Positions 19,317-28,938 of a stretch of 64,000 bases of DNA are shown here, piece after piece. The DNA is from CAVUOA01 sp963742955. GTDB taxonomy: Bacteria > Bacteroidota > Ignavibacteria > Tepidaquicellales > OLB5. Below the pieces are notes generated by a model that was not told where the DNA came from, searched no databases, and worked only from the letters and a program-made list of their open reading frames with translations. The stretch lies in the NCBI GenBank assembly GCA_963742955.1, contig CAVUOA010000008.1, positions 1,426,001-1,490,000 of the forward strand, written 5' to 3'. Positions within the stretch are counted from its first letter, which is position 1, and every line of letters begins with the position of its first letter. The position numbers were made by a program, and so were the translations under genes.

Positions 19317-20498
19317 GTGTCTATAGAAGAAAGTTTAAATATAAGTTTACATCCTGAGAATTTTGAAAATAAAAAGGTAATTGTTATAATTTTCGGAACC
19401 AGACCTGAGATTATTAAGCTGTTTGTTTTATACAGAATCCTCAAAAAATCAACCGAGTTTTATCCCATATTATACAATACAGCTCAGCAGAAAATTTCAA
19501 ATGATATTTTAGGCAATCTCGGCTTAAGCTGTGATATTGTTTCCGAAGAAATCAAAAACCGTTCAAGCGACCTCAACCAGCTTATATCACACCTGCTTTA
19601 CGATTTCAATAATAAATTCGGCGAAGGTTCTCCGGTAAGGAAAGAACATATATCAGGTATTATTGTGCAGGGCGATACAGCTTCTGCATTCAGCGGCGCT
19701 ATTTGGGGATTTTTAAACCAGATTCCTGTATTTCATGTTGAAGCTGGATTGAGAACTCTTGATAAACAGAACCCGTTTCCCGAAGAGTTCATACGCGAGT
19801 CCATTGCCAGAACCGCCACAATACATTTCTGCCCAAAGGGAATTAACCGTGACAACCTGATAAACGAAGGAATAAGAACGGATAAAGTTTATGTAATAGG
19901 GAATACTATTAACGATGCCATATTCACACTGATAAAAGAAAAGAAAATTAAAGAGCCGGAAAAGAAAAACTATATTCTAAGCACTCTCCACCGCAGAGAG
20001 AACTGGAATAACGTTATGACCTATGCTAAAATACTTAAGCAAATAAATGATGAACCGCTGAACTATTCCAAAATTCTCCACATTATGCATCCAAACCCGC
20101 TAATACAGAAAAGCTTTGAAACTGTGTTTGACGGCAGAGCGCATGATAAGATTGAATTCATGAAACCTATACACGATTATTTCGAAATGCTTGGCTATGT
20201 TAAAAACAGCGGTACTATACTTACCGATTCTGGCGGACTTCAGGAAGAATCTTTGTTTTTTAATGTTCCCTGCGGAGTGCTGAGGAAAACTACCGAAAGA
20301 CCTGAAGTGCTAAAGAAAAACGCAAAACTTCTGCCGTTTGTAACAAATGAAATTTCCAGCTTCCTTACAGAAGCAATTCACTACAGGGAAAGACATAAAT
20401 CAAAATACAATTATACTTACGGTTTCGGTGATTCCAGCTACCTCATTTACGAGCTTCTGAAGAAAAACTACGGAATACAAACCAACTTCAGCATTTAA
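19317..20498 (+). CDS. wecB: UDP-N-acetylglucosamine 2-epimerase (non-hydrolysing)
   Basis: Interconverts UDP-GlcNAc and UDP-ManNAc. Motifs: IFGTRPEIIK near the N-terminus, QGDTASAFSGA, FHVEAGLRTLDKQNPFPEE, IGNTINDA, and TDSGGLQEES, all classic for the WecB/MnaA family; length 393 aa is normal. The GTG start at 19317 follows a GGAG box at good spacing. It is the third gene after the NfrA-like and NfrB-like genes. In E. coli the same three functions (NfrA, NfrB, WecB) make the phage N4 glycan receptor, so it probably supplies UDP-ManNAc to the glycosyltransferase. Confidence 0.93.
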   Translation: MSIEESLNISLHPENFENKKVIVIIFGTRPEIIKLFVLYRILKKSTEFYPILYNTAQQKISNDILGNLGLSCDIVSEEIKNRSSDLNQLISHLLYDFNNKFGEGSPVRKEHISGIIVQGDTASAFSGAIWGFLNQIPVFHVEAGLRTLDKQNPFPEEFIRESIARTATIHFCPKGINRDNLINEGIRTDKVYVIGNTINDAIFTLIKEKKIKEPEKKNYILSTLHRRENWNNVMTYAKILKQINDEPLNYSKILHIMHPNPLIQKSFETVFDGRAHDKIEFMKPIHDYFEMLGYVKNSGTILTDSGGLQEESLFFNVPCGVLRKTTERPEVLKKNAKLLPFVTNEISSFLTEAIHYRERHKSKYNYTYGFGDSSYLIYELLKKNYGIQTNFSI

Positions 20499-20501
20499 AA
20501 C

Positions 20502-22139
20502 TCACCTGTAAATTACCGGCAATTCAATATAACTGGGATTTTCTCTGCTCATGTGGATGTAATTTCTTGCTCTTACAAGTATAGGCAGTACAAAGGGGCT
20601 TGAGCCGAGGAAATTATCGGTTGGACCGTTATCGAGGTTGGTTACATAAATTCTAATCCTGTACCCCTTACTGAATAAATGCGAATAGGATATTCCGTTC
20701 ATCCATTTCTGTTTTACAGAATTACGGAAATAGTACCTGTCGGTAAAGTTAATTCTTGTAACAAAGTTCATTTCTCCGTTGGGTTTTACCTCCCAGATTT
20801 GAAAATTATACTGGCATATGTTTGCCGTTGATGAATAAATAAGATTCAGAGCAGGGGTTCCAACAAACTGTATATCACTTTTCAGCGGTTCAGTTTCGAA
20901 ATAAATAAAGTTCTTGTAAAAATTTTCCGTGAAATCTGATTTTATTGCCTCTTCCATTGATAACTTTTTATCTCTTACATCATTCAAAAAGCTTACAGTA
21001 TCAGGATTTGTAAGGTTTGGTTCCGTATTAAGTTTGTTTCCCGGCTGAAAGTAAAGCCTTAAATTTACCGTTCCGTCAGGGGGCCATGTGTCTGACGAGT
21101 AGCGTGTATATGTCCAGTGATTAAATACAACGGGGTGGCTGCTGGATGTATAGGTGAATTTATCTCCGCTAATTATTCCGTTTTCTATTCCGTAGAGCCA
21201 GTAGTCAAGCCAGTTATCAATATTTTGTGAATGGAACACCGTTTCGGAATAGACGGTATCAGAGCCGTGTCCCTGGATTGTACCGAAATACATTTTAAAC
21301 GGAGAGCTTATTATGTAAGATGCCTTAATCATTCCCAGTGTGTTGAAAAATTTATCCTGCCATGCATTTGAAAACAGGATTGGTGTTTTGATATTTTTTA
21401 CCTTTGACAAAAAGTTTCTGTATTCAGGCAGGTAGGCTGCGAGGCTGTCCCATTTGTCTTTTTTACCGGAAAGAATCCATCGTTTGTAATTCTTCACCTC
21501 ATTCGAGTACCGTATTATTGAGCTGTCATAATTCAATGACCAGAAGAGAGTCATTTTAATGCTTCCGTTTTCTATCCAGCTCGATGCAAACTCCGGCGAA
21601 GCAAGGTCGGCAATCACACATCTTACATCAGCTCCGCTGCATGCAGCCATAAAAGAAAGGATGCCTCCCTGCGAGCTGCCGATTAATGCAACTTTATTTG
21701 GATTAACCGACGGTTCATTTTTAACAAACCCGATTATTTCAATCAGGTCATTCATTTCTGTTGTGCTGATTAGGTTTGAGTAACCGGTGGATTTACCCTG
21801 ACCTCTCATGCTGTAGGCGAAAGTGGAAAAGCCTTTCCTTGAAAGATTTTCTGCAAATGGGATTTCATCATCTTTCGAGCCGCCGAAACCGTGAAGGAAA
21901 ATTACTGCCGGCAGTCCACCGGGAAGATATGTTTGCGGGATAAATTTGGAACAATCGATTACCGTACCGTCATCCATAGTGAGGGTAAAATCGGTTCTTT
22001 CGGTTTGGTAATCGGCTGAAATATTTGTTTGAGAAGATACAGGCAGAACAAATGCAATCAATAATGTAACAAACAGGAACATGAACATTCTGAAGATTAT
22101 CACATGTAAAAATTTATTTAGGTTCTGCTCTTTGAACAA
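20502..22139 (-). CDS. secreted alpha/beta hydrolase, X-Pro dipeptidyl-peptidase (S15) type, no sorting domain
   Basis: Secreted serine hydrolase with a hydrophobic N-terminal segment (MFLFVTLLIAFVLPVSS). The catalytic triad can be traced: nucleophile elbow IGSSQGGI, acid in WQDKFFNTLG, histidine in QGHGSDT. The C-terminal galactose-binding-like region (PNLTNPDTVSFLNDVRD onward) fits the S15/CocE layout. It ends YIELPVIYR without a T9SS sorting domain, unlike its neighbour 2 nt upstream, which is a close paralogue along its whole length. Natural substrate unknown; peptides or esters are possible. Confidence 0.8.
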   Translation of the reverse strand: MFKEQNLNKFLHVIIFRMFMFLFVTLLIAFVLPVSSQTNISADYQTERTDFTLTMDDGTVIDCSKFIPQTYLPGGLPAVIFLHGFGGSKDDEIPFAENLSRKGFSTFAYSMRGQGKSTGYSNLISTTEMNDLIEIIGFVKNEPSVNPNKVALIGSSQGGILSFMAACSGADVRCVIADLASPEFASSWIENGSIKMTLFWSLNYDSSIIRYSNEVKNYKRWILSGKKDKWDSLAAYLPEYRNFLSKVKNIKTPILFSNAWQDKFFNTLGMIKASYIISSPFKMYFGTIQGHGSDTVYSETVFHSQNIDNWLDYWLYGIENGIISGDKFTYTSSSHPVVFNHWTYTRYSSDTWPPDGTVNLRLYFQPGNKLNTEPNLTNPDTVSFLNDVRDKKLSMEEAIKSDFTENFYKNFIYFETEPLKSDIQFVGTPALNLIYSSTANICQYNFQIWEVKPNGEMNFVTRINFTDRYYFRNSVKQKWMNGISYSHLFSKGYRIRIYVTNLDNGPTDNFLGSSPFVLPILVRARNYIHMSRENPSYIELPVIYR

Positions 22140-22141
22140 TA

Positions 22142-24064
22142 TTACTTTACCAGAACCATTGTCTTTGTATCTGTATAGTTCAATCCTGTTCCGGACTGGT
22201 CACCTGCTGTTATTCTGTAGAAATAAACACCGCTCGGCAAACCTGATGCGTCAAATTCGGTCTCGTACGTGCCGGTGGGAAGAGACTGGTTTACCAAAGT
22301 TTTAACTTCTTTTCCGAGCACGTTATAAACCTTTATGATTACATAACTTATGTTTGAATTTCCTGAGCCGGATACATCGAATTTGATTTTTGTAGCCGGA
22401 TTGAACGGGTTCGGAAAATTCTGATATAAATTAAAACTTGCCGGAACCTGGGATGAAATATTTTTTACACCGATTGCAAAGCCTATCATAGGAAGCTCCA
22501 GGTAAGACTGCGAAGAGCCGTTCACAAAAATCTTGTCTGTTGCGCGTTTTAGAGAGGGAAGTACATAAGGATTTGTTCTCAGGAATTCATCGTCATAAAC
22601 ATCGTTATCCAGGTTTGTAACCTTTACCCGGATTTTATTGCCTTGCTTGAAAATGTGTGAATGCGCCCATCCGTTAATCAGCTTTTGCTTTGCAGTATTA
22701 GTTGTATAATAGCGGTCAGTCCAGTTAATTCTTGTAACAAGCTTTTCGCTCCCGTTTGGCTGGACTTCATAAATCTGGAAATTATACTGCGGAAGGTCAC
22801 CGTCAGATGAATAATACAAATTCACTTTCGGAATCCCTACGAGCCGTGAATCCTGCAATAATTGCGGAGTAGTAAAGTTCGTTATAGTTTTTACAAACTT
22901 GCTTTGAAACGTATTACCTGTGAATTCATAATTAACGCAGGTTTCCATAGTTAGGTTCGGGTCACGTACATCATTTAAAAAGCTGACCGATGAAGTTGAG
23001 CCGGTGTATGGTTCCAGCCTTAGCGAAAGGTCCGGCCAGAAATACAGCTTATAATTTGTAGTACCCGAAGGCGGCCAGGTTGGTGAAGAAAATCTTTGGA
23101 AGCTCCACCAGTTATAAACTCTCGGGAATGTTGTTGAAGCGTAAGTATATTTATTCTGCGGGTCGAGCACTCCGTTTTGTATATTCTTAAGCCAATAATC
23201 CATCCAATCGCTTGCAACGTTTGATTGATAATTAAACTCCTGCTGTGATGGGTCAGAGCCGTGCCCATCCATTGAACCGTAGTATGTTCTGAATGGAACA
23301 GTAAGCAGAGGTGCTGCATTTATCATGCCTTCGGTATTAAAAAATTTATCCTGCCATGCGCATGAAATCAGCATTGGTACGGTTGAACTTCCCACAAGGT
23401 TTTGGAAATCACGGTTAATCGGCATATAGTGCGCAAGACTGTCCCATTTATCACGTGCGCTTGATAATATCCAGCTTCTGAAACGTCCCACTGTTGAATT
23501 ATACCGTACTATATTCGAGGCATAACTCACTGACCACAACAAAGTCATTTTTACACTTCCGTTTTCAATCCAGTTTGATGCAAAATCAGGCGCAGCAAGG
23601 TCAGTAACAAGACATCTTACATTTGCTCCGTGGCATGCCGCCATGAAGGGAATAATTCCGCCCTGAGAGCCCCCCGCAATTCCTACACGGCTATCATTTG
23701 TGTTCTGGTCATTTTTTACATACTGTATAACCTGCAGCAGGTCATTCATCTCGGTAGTGCTGATTAAATTTGATGTACCCTCCGATTCACCCTGACCGCG
23801 CATGCTGTAAACGAGGGAATAGTAATTTTCATCACCTGCAAGAGATTCAGCCCAATCCATTTCGTCTTCTTTCGAAAGACCGAAACCGTGGCAAATAATT
23901 ATGCAAGGCCATCCGCCTGAAGGAGGATTGCCGTCAGGAATAAATTTTGTACAGTCAAGCCTTACGTTATCGGGCATTGTGAGCCAGAAATCAACCTGTG
24001 TTTGTGAATATGAAACTGCTGTAAGTAATATAAAAATTGAACTAAGAAGTATAAATCTTTTCAT
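22142..24064 (-). CDS. secreted alpha/beta hydrolase, X-Pro dipeptidyl-peptidase (S15) type, with T9SS sorting domain
   Basis: 640-aa secreted hydrolase: signal peptide (FILLSSIFILLTAVSYS), nucleophile elbow GGSQGGI, acid in WQDKFFNTEG, histidine in MDGHGSDP, then the beta-rich C-terminal domain of the S15/CocE family. The last about 90 residues are a T9SS type A sorting domain (FNLYQNFPNPFNPATKIKFD, ending TKTMVLVK), so the protein should be exported by the type IX system and anchored or released at the surface. It is the first gene of a two-gene minus-strand unit with its paralogue. The sorting domain is one of the best clues to the Ignavibacteria affiliation. Confidence 0.85.
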   Translation of the reverse strand: MKRFILLSSIFILLTAVSYSQTQVDFWLTMPDNVRLDCTKFIPDGNPPSGGWPCIIICHGFGLSKEDEMDWAESLAGDENYYSLVYSMRGQGESEGTSNLISTTEMNDLLQVIQYVKNDQNTNDSRVGIAGGSQGGIIPFMAACHGANVRCLVTDLAAPDFASNWIENGSVKMTLLWSVSYASNIVRYNSTVGRFRSWILSSARDKWDSLAHYMPINRDFQNLVGSSTVPMLISCAWQDKFFNTEGMINAAPLLTVPFRTYYGSMDGHGSDPSQQEFNYQSNVASDWMDYWLKNIQNGVLDPQNKYTYASTTFPRVYNWWSFQRFSSPTWPPSGTTNYKLYFWPDLSLRLEPYTGSTSSVSFLNDVRDPNLTMETCVNYEFTGNTFQSKFVKTITNFTTPQLLQDSRLVGIPKVNLYYSSDGDLPQYNFQIYEVQPNGSEKLVTRINWTDRYYTTNTAKQKLINGWAHSHIFKQGNKIRVKVTNLDNDVYDDEFLRTNPYVLPSLKRATDKIFVNGSSQSYLELPMIGFAIGVKNISSQVPASFNLYQNFPNPFNPATKIKFDVSGSGNSNISYVIIKVYNVLGKEVKTLVNQSLPTGTYETEFDASGLPSGVYFYRITAGDQSGTGLNYTDTKTMVLVK

Positions 24065-24421
24065 TCTGCTTATTAATCTGTTTATGAGTTAGCAATAACT
24101 GAAGTGTTTTGACTTAACAAAGCAAGTTAATGTATTTATGAAAGCTTTTCAATCCAATGTTTGTTAAGCTGTAAGTAATTCTACATATTTTAGCTGATAA
24201 GAAGTTAAATTCCGGTTTAATTATGATTTTCCTCCCCAAACTGAGACACTTTTTTTACGGGATTCATAAATAACCTAAGTTATTTAGTTTACAATAATAT
24301 AAGATTCTTTGTTTGGCAAACCTTGTGCCAAAATTTTTAAGAATATCAATTAAATCATAATTTCATTGTTAAAATTTGTGACTAATTTTTATTAATGAAG
24401 AATTCTAATGAGGAGGGTGAA
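24065..24421. other. divergent intergenic region, no gene seen
   Basis: About 350 bp of AT-rich DNA between the leftward hydrolase genes and the rightward barrel gene. The end carries a strong ribosome binding site (GAGGAGGGTGAA) for the gene at 24422. Nothing else recognisable. Confidence 0.5.
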
Positions 24422-25204
24422 ATGAATTCTAACACAAAATTTTATCTTTTATTTGTTTCTGCATTTTTGTTTTTACAACTCACTGCCGGAGCACAAACAA
24501 AATATAAAATATCCAAGCCGCCGAAATATACTTTAACATTTTCTCTCAGTTACAACTATGCTCTTTCAAAAGCTTATGGTAATCTTAGAGACTGTACTGT
24601 TCTTTATGATTCACTTACCGGGGGGAACCTGTTTGCGGGACAGAGTTACGGCATGCTTCAGGGTGGCAGCGTTATGGCAAACGGAAAAATGGCAGTCGAT
24701 AAAAGAAGAAGAATTAAACTTACATTAAATCTCGGTTACAGCCTTTTCTATAATACTGCATTTGATAATATTTATAAGAACCAATGGCATTTGTTCAGCG
24801 GTGCATTTGGCATTGAATATAACTTCGCGCCGAAAGCAAAATACAGACCGTACATAGGCTATGAGCTTATGTACACACTAATGCTGGGTTCATGGCAATA
24901 CGGCATTACCCAACCGAACGGAGATGTAACCGAAATATTTATGAAGTTCAAACCTGCTCACCGCTTCGGTATGGCTTTTAATTCCGGTGTTGAATATATG
25001 GTTAATAAAAAGCTTGGTGTTTCATTCGGAGGAAGAATTGTGTGGGTAAACGTTGCACCGAAGCAAAGCCTTGAATCAACCGAACCATACAAAGTTTATA
25101 TAAATGACGGCGCAAGTGTAAACGGAATTGGTACGGGATTTAGAAAACAGATTGTTTATTTCCAGTTTGTTGGAGGCTTAAGCCTGTTCCTTCACAGGAA
25201 ATAA
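24422..25204 (+). CDS. outer-membrane beta-barrel protein
   Basis: Signal peptide (FYLLFVSAFLFLQLTAGAQ) followed by alternating aromatic/polar strands typical of small outer-membrane beta-barrels (KYTLTFSLSYNYALSKAYG; RRIKLTLNLGYSLFY; FGMAFNSGVEYMVNKKLG) and a final strand QFVGGLSLFLHRK. The ATG at 24422 is chosen over the in-frame ATG at 24395 because GAGGAGG lies just ahead of it and the signal peptide then starts normally. No specific family or ligand is recognisable. Confidence 0.7.
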   Translation: MNSNTKFYLLFVSAFLFLQLTAGAQTKYKISKPPKYTLTFSLSYNYALSKAYGNLRDCTVLYDSLTGGNLFAGQSYGMLQGGSVMANGKMAVDKRRRIKLTLNLGYSLFYNTAFDNIYKNQWHLFSGAFGIEYNFAPKAKYRPYIGYELMYTLMLGSWQYGITQPNGDVTEIFMKFKPAHRFGMAFNSGVEYMVNKKLGVSFGGRIVWVNVAPKQSLESTEPYKVYINDGASVNGIGTGFRKQIVYFQFVGGLSLFLHRK

Positions 25205-25207
25205 AAA

Positions 25208-25803
25208 TTATTCTGTGTCATTTTCACCGCCTGTTTTTTCGGGTACGGCTTTTATAAGCGGAAAATACTTATCGGCTAAGAAAGTGCCTGCGCCTATGCC
25301 AAGCCCGATTATTGAATAAATCAATATCTGGAACGGCAAATAAAATAAGTCAGACCCTAAAGGAGACCCTAATTCAAGGCTCTTGTAAAGCAGAAAAATA
25401 GTTAAGCAAACCGCGTAAACCACAGCAAAGTCAATCACTGAAAATAACGGGTATAATGCAGGAGCAGCTTTTTTATATATTTGTTTGTAAAATATAAGTA
25501 CCGAAATAACCAAAGCGCCTAAGTAGGCAATATCCCTGATAATATATTCAACCCTGCCGGTTTTGTAATAAATACTTCATTCAGCAATATTACAACAAAA
25601 ATTACCGCCAGTGAATTTTTAATGCTGGTAAATTTCAGTACTGCCAAAAAGAGTGAAGCAAGAATTCCTGAAACAATAATCTGGAATACTGTCATGTGCG
25701 TGTTAAAAATCATTTTGCCGAACGGAATATAACCCAGTATAATACAGCAGGCGGCAGGAATTAATATATGAAGAACAAATCTGAACTTTGTGTCATCATT
25801 CAT
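25208..25803 (-). CDS. small multi-pass membrane protein (frameshifted duplicate)
   Basis: Two open pieces (25519-25803 and 25208-25513) together match the whole length of the next gene upstream: compare FQIIVSGILASLFLAVLKFT with FQIITTAFIGSVFLASLKIT, and KKAAPALYPLF with SKTPPALYPLY. The frame changes at about 25545, where the sequence continues in another frame as EYIIRDIAYLGALVISVL. About six membrane helices are expected. Function unknown. It is a tandem paralogue of 25817-26374, with one indel that is either error or decay. Confidence 0.7.
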
Positions 25804-25816
25804 TAGATGTATCCCC

Positions 25817-26374
25817 CTATTCTTTTTTAAATGGAAAGTATATATCAGTAATGAAGGTACCCAATCCCAAACAAAAACCTATAATAGAATCAATTAGTGC
25901 AGGATAAACGGCTGCTGATAAGAACGTTAACGACTCGTCTTTTTCGCCGGCTTTTAATAGAAATAGTATTGCAATAGCTGCAAAATATGCGGCAGCAAAT
26001 ATAACTGCCATGTACAGCGGGTATAATGCCGGCGGTGTTTTTGAATAAATTACCCTGATGAAAAAATATAAGGAAAGAAAGAGCGCTGCATAATGAAATA
26101 AATCCCTTGAAATATTGCCCGATTCAACCGGCTTTGTAAGAAACATAGAATTTAATACCATCAGAATTATCATTATGCCTACGGAGTTTTTTATCCCCGT
26201 TATTTTAAGCGAAGCAAGAAATACCGAGCCTATAAATGCAGTGGTGATAATCTGGAATGTGGAGAGATACGGCTTAAAAATATATTCGGGATATAATATA
26301 TAACCGGGTATTATGCAGATGATTACCGGAATTATTATGTGCAGAAGAAATTTTATTTTTTCTTTTGTGCTCAT
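25817..26374 (-). CDS. small multi-pass membrane protein, unknown function
   Basis: 185 aa with about six hydrophobic helices and a short cytoplasmic start (MSTKEKIKF). No motif of a known transporter or enzyme is visible. It is followed 13 nt later by a tandem paralogue (25208-25803). The paired arrangement suggests a local duplication, perhaps forming a two-subunit membrane complex, but this is inference. Confidence 0.65.
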   Translation of the reverse strand: MSTKEKIKFLLHIIIPVIICIIPGYILYPEYIFKPYLSTFQIITTAFIGSVFLASLKITGIKNSVGIMIILMVLNSMFLTKPVESGNISRDLFHYAALFLSLYFFIRVIYSKTPPALYPLYMAVIFAAAYFAAIAILFLLKAGEKDESLTFLSAAVYPALIDSIIGFCLGLGTFITDIYFPFKKE

Positions 26375-26522
26375 TGGAAAGATTGGCTGAATTTAGACGA
26401 TGCAAGCGGAAATAACAATGAAACAATATCTGTATAAACATTAATGGCAAACTTTACATTGTAATTTGTGTCTGTTATCCTTAATTTTGACCAATTGTAA
26501 AATTAATAAAAAAACTCAAAAT

Positions 26523-27254
26523 ATGGCTTCAAAAGCAAAAAATTACAAAAAAGGGAAATTCCTCTACGAGGGCAAAGCAAAAAGGCTCTATACAATCCCC
26601 GGGCACTCAGACCTGCTCTGGCAGGAGTTCAAAGACGATGCTACAGCATTCGATGCTCTGAAACGGGGAACAATCACCAATAAAGGCAAAATTAATAACC
26701 GGCTTACCGCTTATATATTCACATTTTTAGCAAAAGCCGGCGTGAAAAATCACTTCGTTGAGCTAATCAGCGAAAATGAGATGATAATAAAACGCCTTAA
26801 AATTATTAAAATCGAAGTGGTTGTTAGAAACATCGCCGCAGGCAGCCTTCTGAAGAAAACCGATTTCAAAGAGGGTAAAATTCTAAAGAAACCTATAGTA
26901 GAGTTTTACTATAAAGAAGACGCACTGCATGACCCGCTCATTAACGATATGCATGCGCTCGCTATGGGACTTGCAACGCAGAAAGAGCTTGACCACCTCC
27001 GTAAGATGGCGGAAAAAATTAACTCAATGCTCATACCGTTCTTTAAAAAGAGGGGATTGAAGCTGGTTGATTTCAAGCTTGAGTTCGGGCGTGACAGCAA
27101 GGGAAATATTCTGCTCGGCGATGAAATTTCGCCTGACACATGCCGCCTGTGGGATGCTAAGACAAACGAAAAGATGGATAAGGACCGCTTCCGTTTTGAC
27201 CTTGGACATGTTGATGAAACATACGCCGAGGTTATCAACCGCGTAATAAAATAA
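26523..27254 (+). CDS. purC: phosphoribosylaminoimidazole-succinocarboxamide synthase (SAICAR synthase)
   Basis: Joins CAIR and aspartate in purine synthesis. Clear family motifs: KFLYEGKAKRLYTIPG, FKDDATAFDA, GVKNHFVELI, VVRNIAAGSLL, KLVDFKLEFGRD and GDEISPDTCRLWD. The length (243 aa) is normal. The ATG at 26523 starts MASKAKNYKKGKFLYEG, the expected N-terminus; the frame is open back to 26466. It is followed 19 nt later by the phosphatidylserine decarboxylase gene in the same direction. Confidence 0.96.
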   Translation: MASKAKNYKKGKFLYEGKAKRLYTIPGHSDLLWQEFKDDATAFDALKRGTITNKGKINNRLTAYIFTFLAKAGVKNHFVELISENEMIIKRLKIIKIEVVVRNIAAGSLLKKTDFKEGKILKKPIVEFYYKEDALHDPLINDMHALAMGLATQKELDHLRKMAEKINSMLIPFFKKRGLKLVDFKLEFGRDSKGNILLGDEISPDTCRLWDAKTNEKMDKDRFRFDLGHVDETYAEVINRVIK

Positions 27255-27273
27255 GCTGAAAGGGCATACAAGC

Positions 27274-27933
27274 TTGCGCTTAACAATCTACGGCAGGAGT
27301 GTTGTTACTAAGGCACTGGTATTTACTTTATTGATAGACATCATAGCAATACTGGTGCCTTTTCTTATTTTAAAGCTTGTGCTGCTGGTTATATCTATGC
27401 TCCTGTTCGGGTTTGTAATATATTTCTTCCGTGACCCCTTGAGAAAGCTTCCTGAAGGGATAAAAGATAACGAAGTCATTTCTCCCGCTGACGGAAAAGT
27501 GATGATGATAGAAGAAATTGATGAAGATAAATTTCTGAAATCAAGAGCTAAGATGATTGGAATTTTTCTCTCGCCTTTAAACGTGCACGTTAACCGTGTT
27601 CCTGTTTCGGGTAAAGTGGAGCTGTTAGAATACGTAAAAGGAGATTATATAGTTGCCTTTGACCACAAATCTTCAGAGAGAAACGAAAGGACAATTATTG
27701 GTATTACCACACCAAAATTCAGAGTGCTCTTTAAACAGATTGCAGGATTTGTAGCCAGGCGTATTGTATGCGGCATACGAGCGGGTGATTCTGTTAAAAA
27801 AGGTGAGAAGTTTGGAATGATAAAATTCGGTTCAAGGGTTGATGTTATACTGCCGGTAAATTCAATAGTTAAAGTCTCGGTAAACCAGAGGGTTAAAGGC
27901 GGTGAAACAATAATAGCCGAGGTGAATTCATAA
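27274..27933 (+). CDS. psd: phosphatidylserine decarboxylase proenzyme
   Basis: Makes phosphatidylethanolamine from phosphatidylserine. Two N-terminal membrane segments (about residues 10-55) precede the catalytic part: VISPADGKVM, FLSPLNVHVNRVPVSGKV and, near the C-terminus, KFGSRVDVILP. The Gly-Ser in FGSR is the self-cleavage site that creates the pyruvoyl group. The length (219 aa) fits the short, archaeal-like group. It starts with TTG and overlaps the next gene (pssA) by one base, so the two consecutive steps of PE synthesis are cotranslated. Confidence 0.93.
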   Translation: MRLTIYGRSVVTKALVFTLLIDIIAILVPFLILKLVLLVISMLLFGFVIYFFRDPLRKLPEGIKDNEVISPADGKVMMIEEIDEDKFLKSRAKMIGIFLSPLNVHVNRVPVSGKVELLEYVKGDYIVAFDHKSSERNERTIIGITTPKFRVLFKQIAGFVARRIVCGIRAGDSVKKGEKFGMIKFGSRVDVILPVNSIVKVSVNQRVKGGETIIAEVNS

Positions 27934-28694
27934 TGAGATATTCAGCACGCTTTATACCAAGCCTTTTTACTATACTTAACCTCTTCAGCGGGTTTTTATC
28001 CGTTATTAATGCTGCAAACGGTGAGCTGAACCATGCATGCATGTTTATTATCTATGCTGCGCTCTTTGATGCATTTGACGGTGTTCTTGCGCGCTTTACA
28101 GGTACATCATCTAAATTTGGTGTTGAGCTTGATTCGCTTGCGGATGTTGTTTCATTCGGTTTTGCGCCATCGATGATTTTATTTAAGTTTTACTATTACC
28201 ATCTTGATGGAATCGGGATTGCGCTCGCATCACTGCCGATGATATTCAGCGCTCTGCGCCTTGCACGCTTTAACGCGCAGCTTGTAGGATTCGATAAAAA
28301 TTATTTCTCCGGCGTGCCGGTTCCGATTTCGGCTATAACAATTTCATCGTTTTTCCTCTTTTATTATGATTCTAACTTCGGCCATGACCTCAGCGTCGTG
28401 TTTGTTTATGTACTGACTTTCCTTCTGCCTGTTTTAATGCTGACCAAATTCAAATATGATACTACTCCGAAGTTTTCCAAAAGAGCATTTAAAGCCCATC
28501 CTGTAAAAACCACACTAATAATATTGATAATCATCATGGTATTGGTTACTAAGGGCGAGGGACTTTTTCCGTTCTGCCTGTTTTACCTGGGCACAGGGAT
28601 CTTCCGCTGGACTGTGAACATAACGAAAAAAATGTTCAGGACTAAATCATATACAGATGAAGAGGAAAAATTGAAGCTTAAAACTTCAAATTAA
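27933..28694 (+). CDS. pssA: CDP-diacylglycerol--serine O-phosphatidyltransferase
   Basis: Makes phosphatidylserine from CDP-diacylglycerol and serine, the substrate for the Psd encoded just before it. The CDP-alcohol phosphotransferase motif is complete, DAFDGVLARFTG then GVELDSLAD (D-G-x2-A-R-x8-G-x3-D-x3-D). About seven membrane helices follow. Length 253 aa is normal for the PssA group of this phylum. The last gene of the purC-psd-pssA run; two hairpins follow it. Confidence 0.95.
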   Translation: MRYSARFIPSLFTILNLFSGFLSVINAANGELNHACMFIIYAALFDAFDGVLARFTGTSSKFGVELDSLADVVSFGFAPSMILFKFYYYHLDGIGIALASLPMIFSALRLARFNAQLVGFDKNYFSGVPVPISAITISSFFLFYYDSNFGHDLSVVFVYVLTFLLPVLMLTKFKYDTTPKFSKRAFKAHPVKTTLIILIIIMVLVTKGEGLFPFCLFYLGTGIFRWTVNITKKMFRTKSYTDEEEKLKLKTSN

Positions 28695-28751
28695 GAGAAG
28701 TTTTCTATGAAAATCATCAAAGAAAATATTTCACTAAGTGAATTTTTCGTC

Positions 28752-28922
28752 CTGTCAGGTCTTATCGACCTGACAGTGAAACCGAAGGTTTCAAATTTTT
28801 TTAATATCCATCCAGTTGAGATTTCTATAACGCTTTGGTCATCTAAATAATAATTCCTTGCACTTGAATATTTCCATTTTGTCAGCCATAGACTGACATG
28901 TCAGGTGAATAACACCTGACAT
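28752..28922 (+). terminator. two related hairpins after pssA
   Basis: CTGTCAGGTC (28752-28761) pairs with GACCTGACAG (28767-28776), and ATGTCAGGTG (28898-28907) pairs with CACCTGACAT (28913-28922). Both are perfect 10-bp stems with 5-nt loops and share the TGTCAGGT/ACCTGACA core. They lie between the convergent pssA and cysteine desulfurase genes and may terminate both. The 120 bp between them is non-coding. Confidence 0.6.
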
Positions 28923-28938
28923 AACTTTAAATGCAGGT

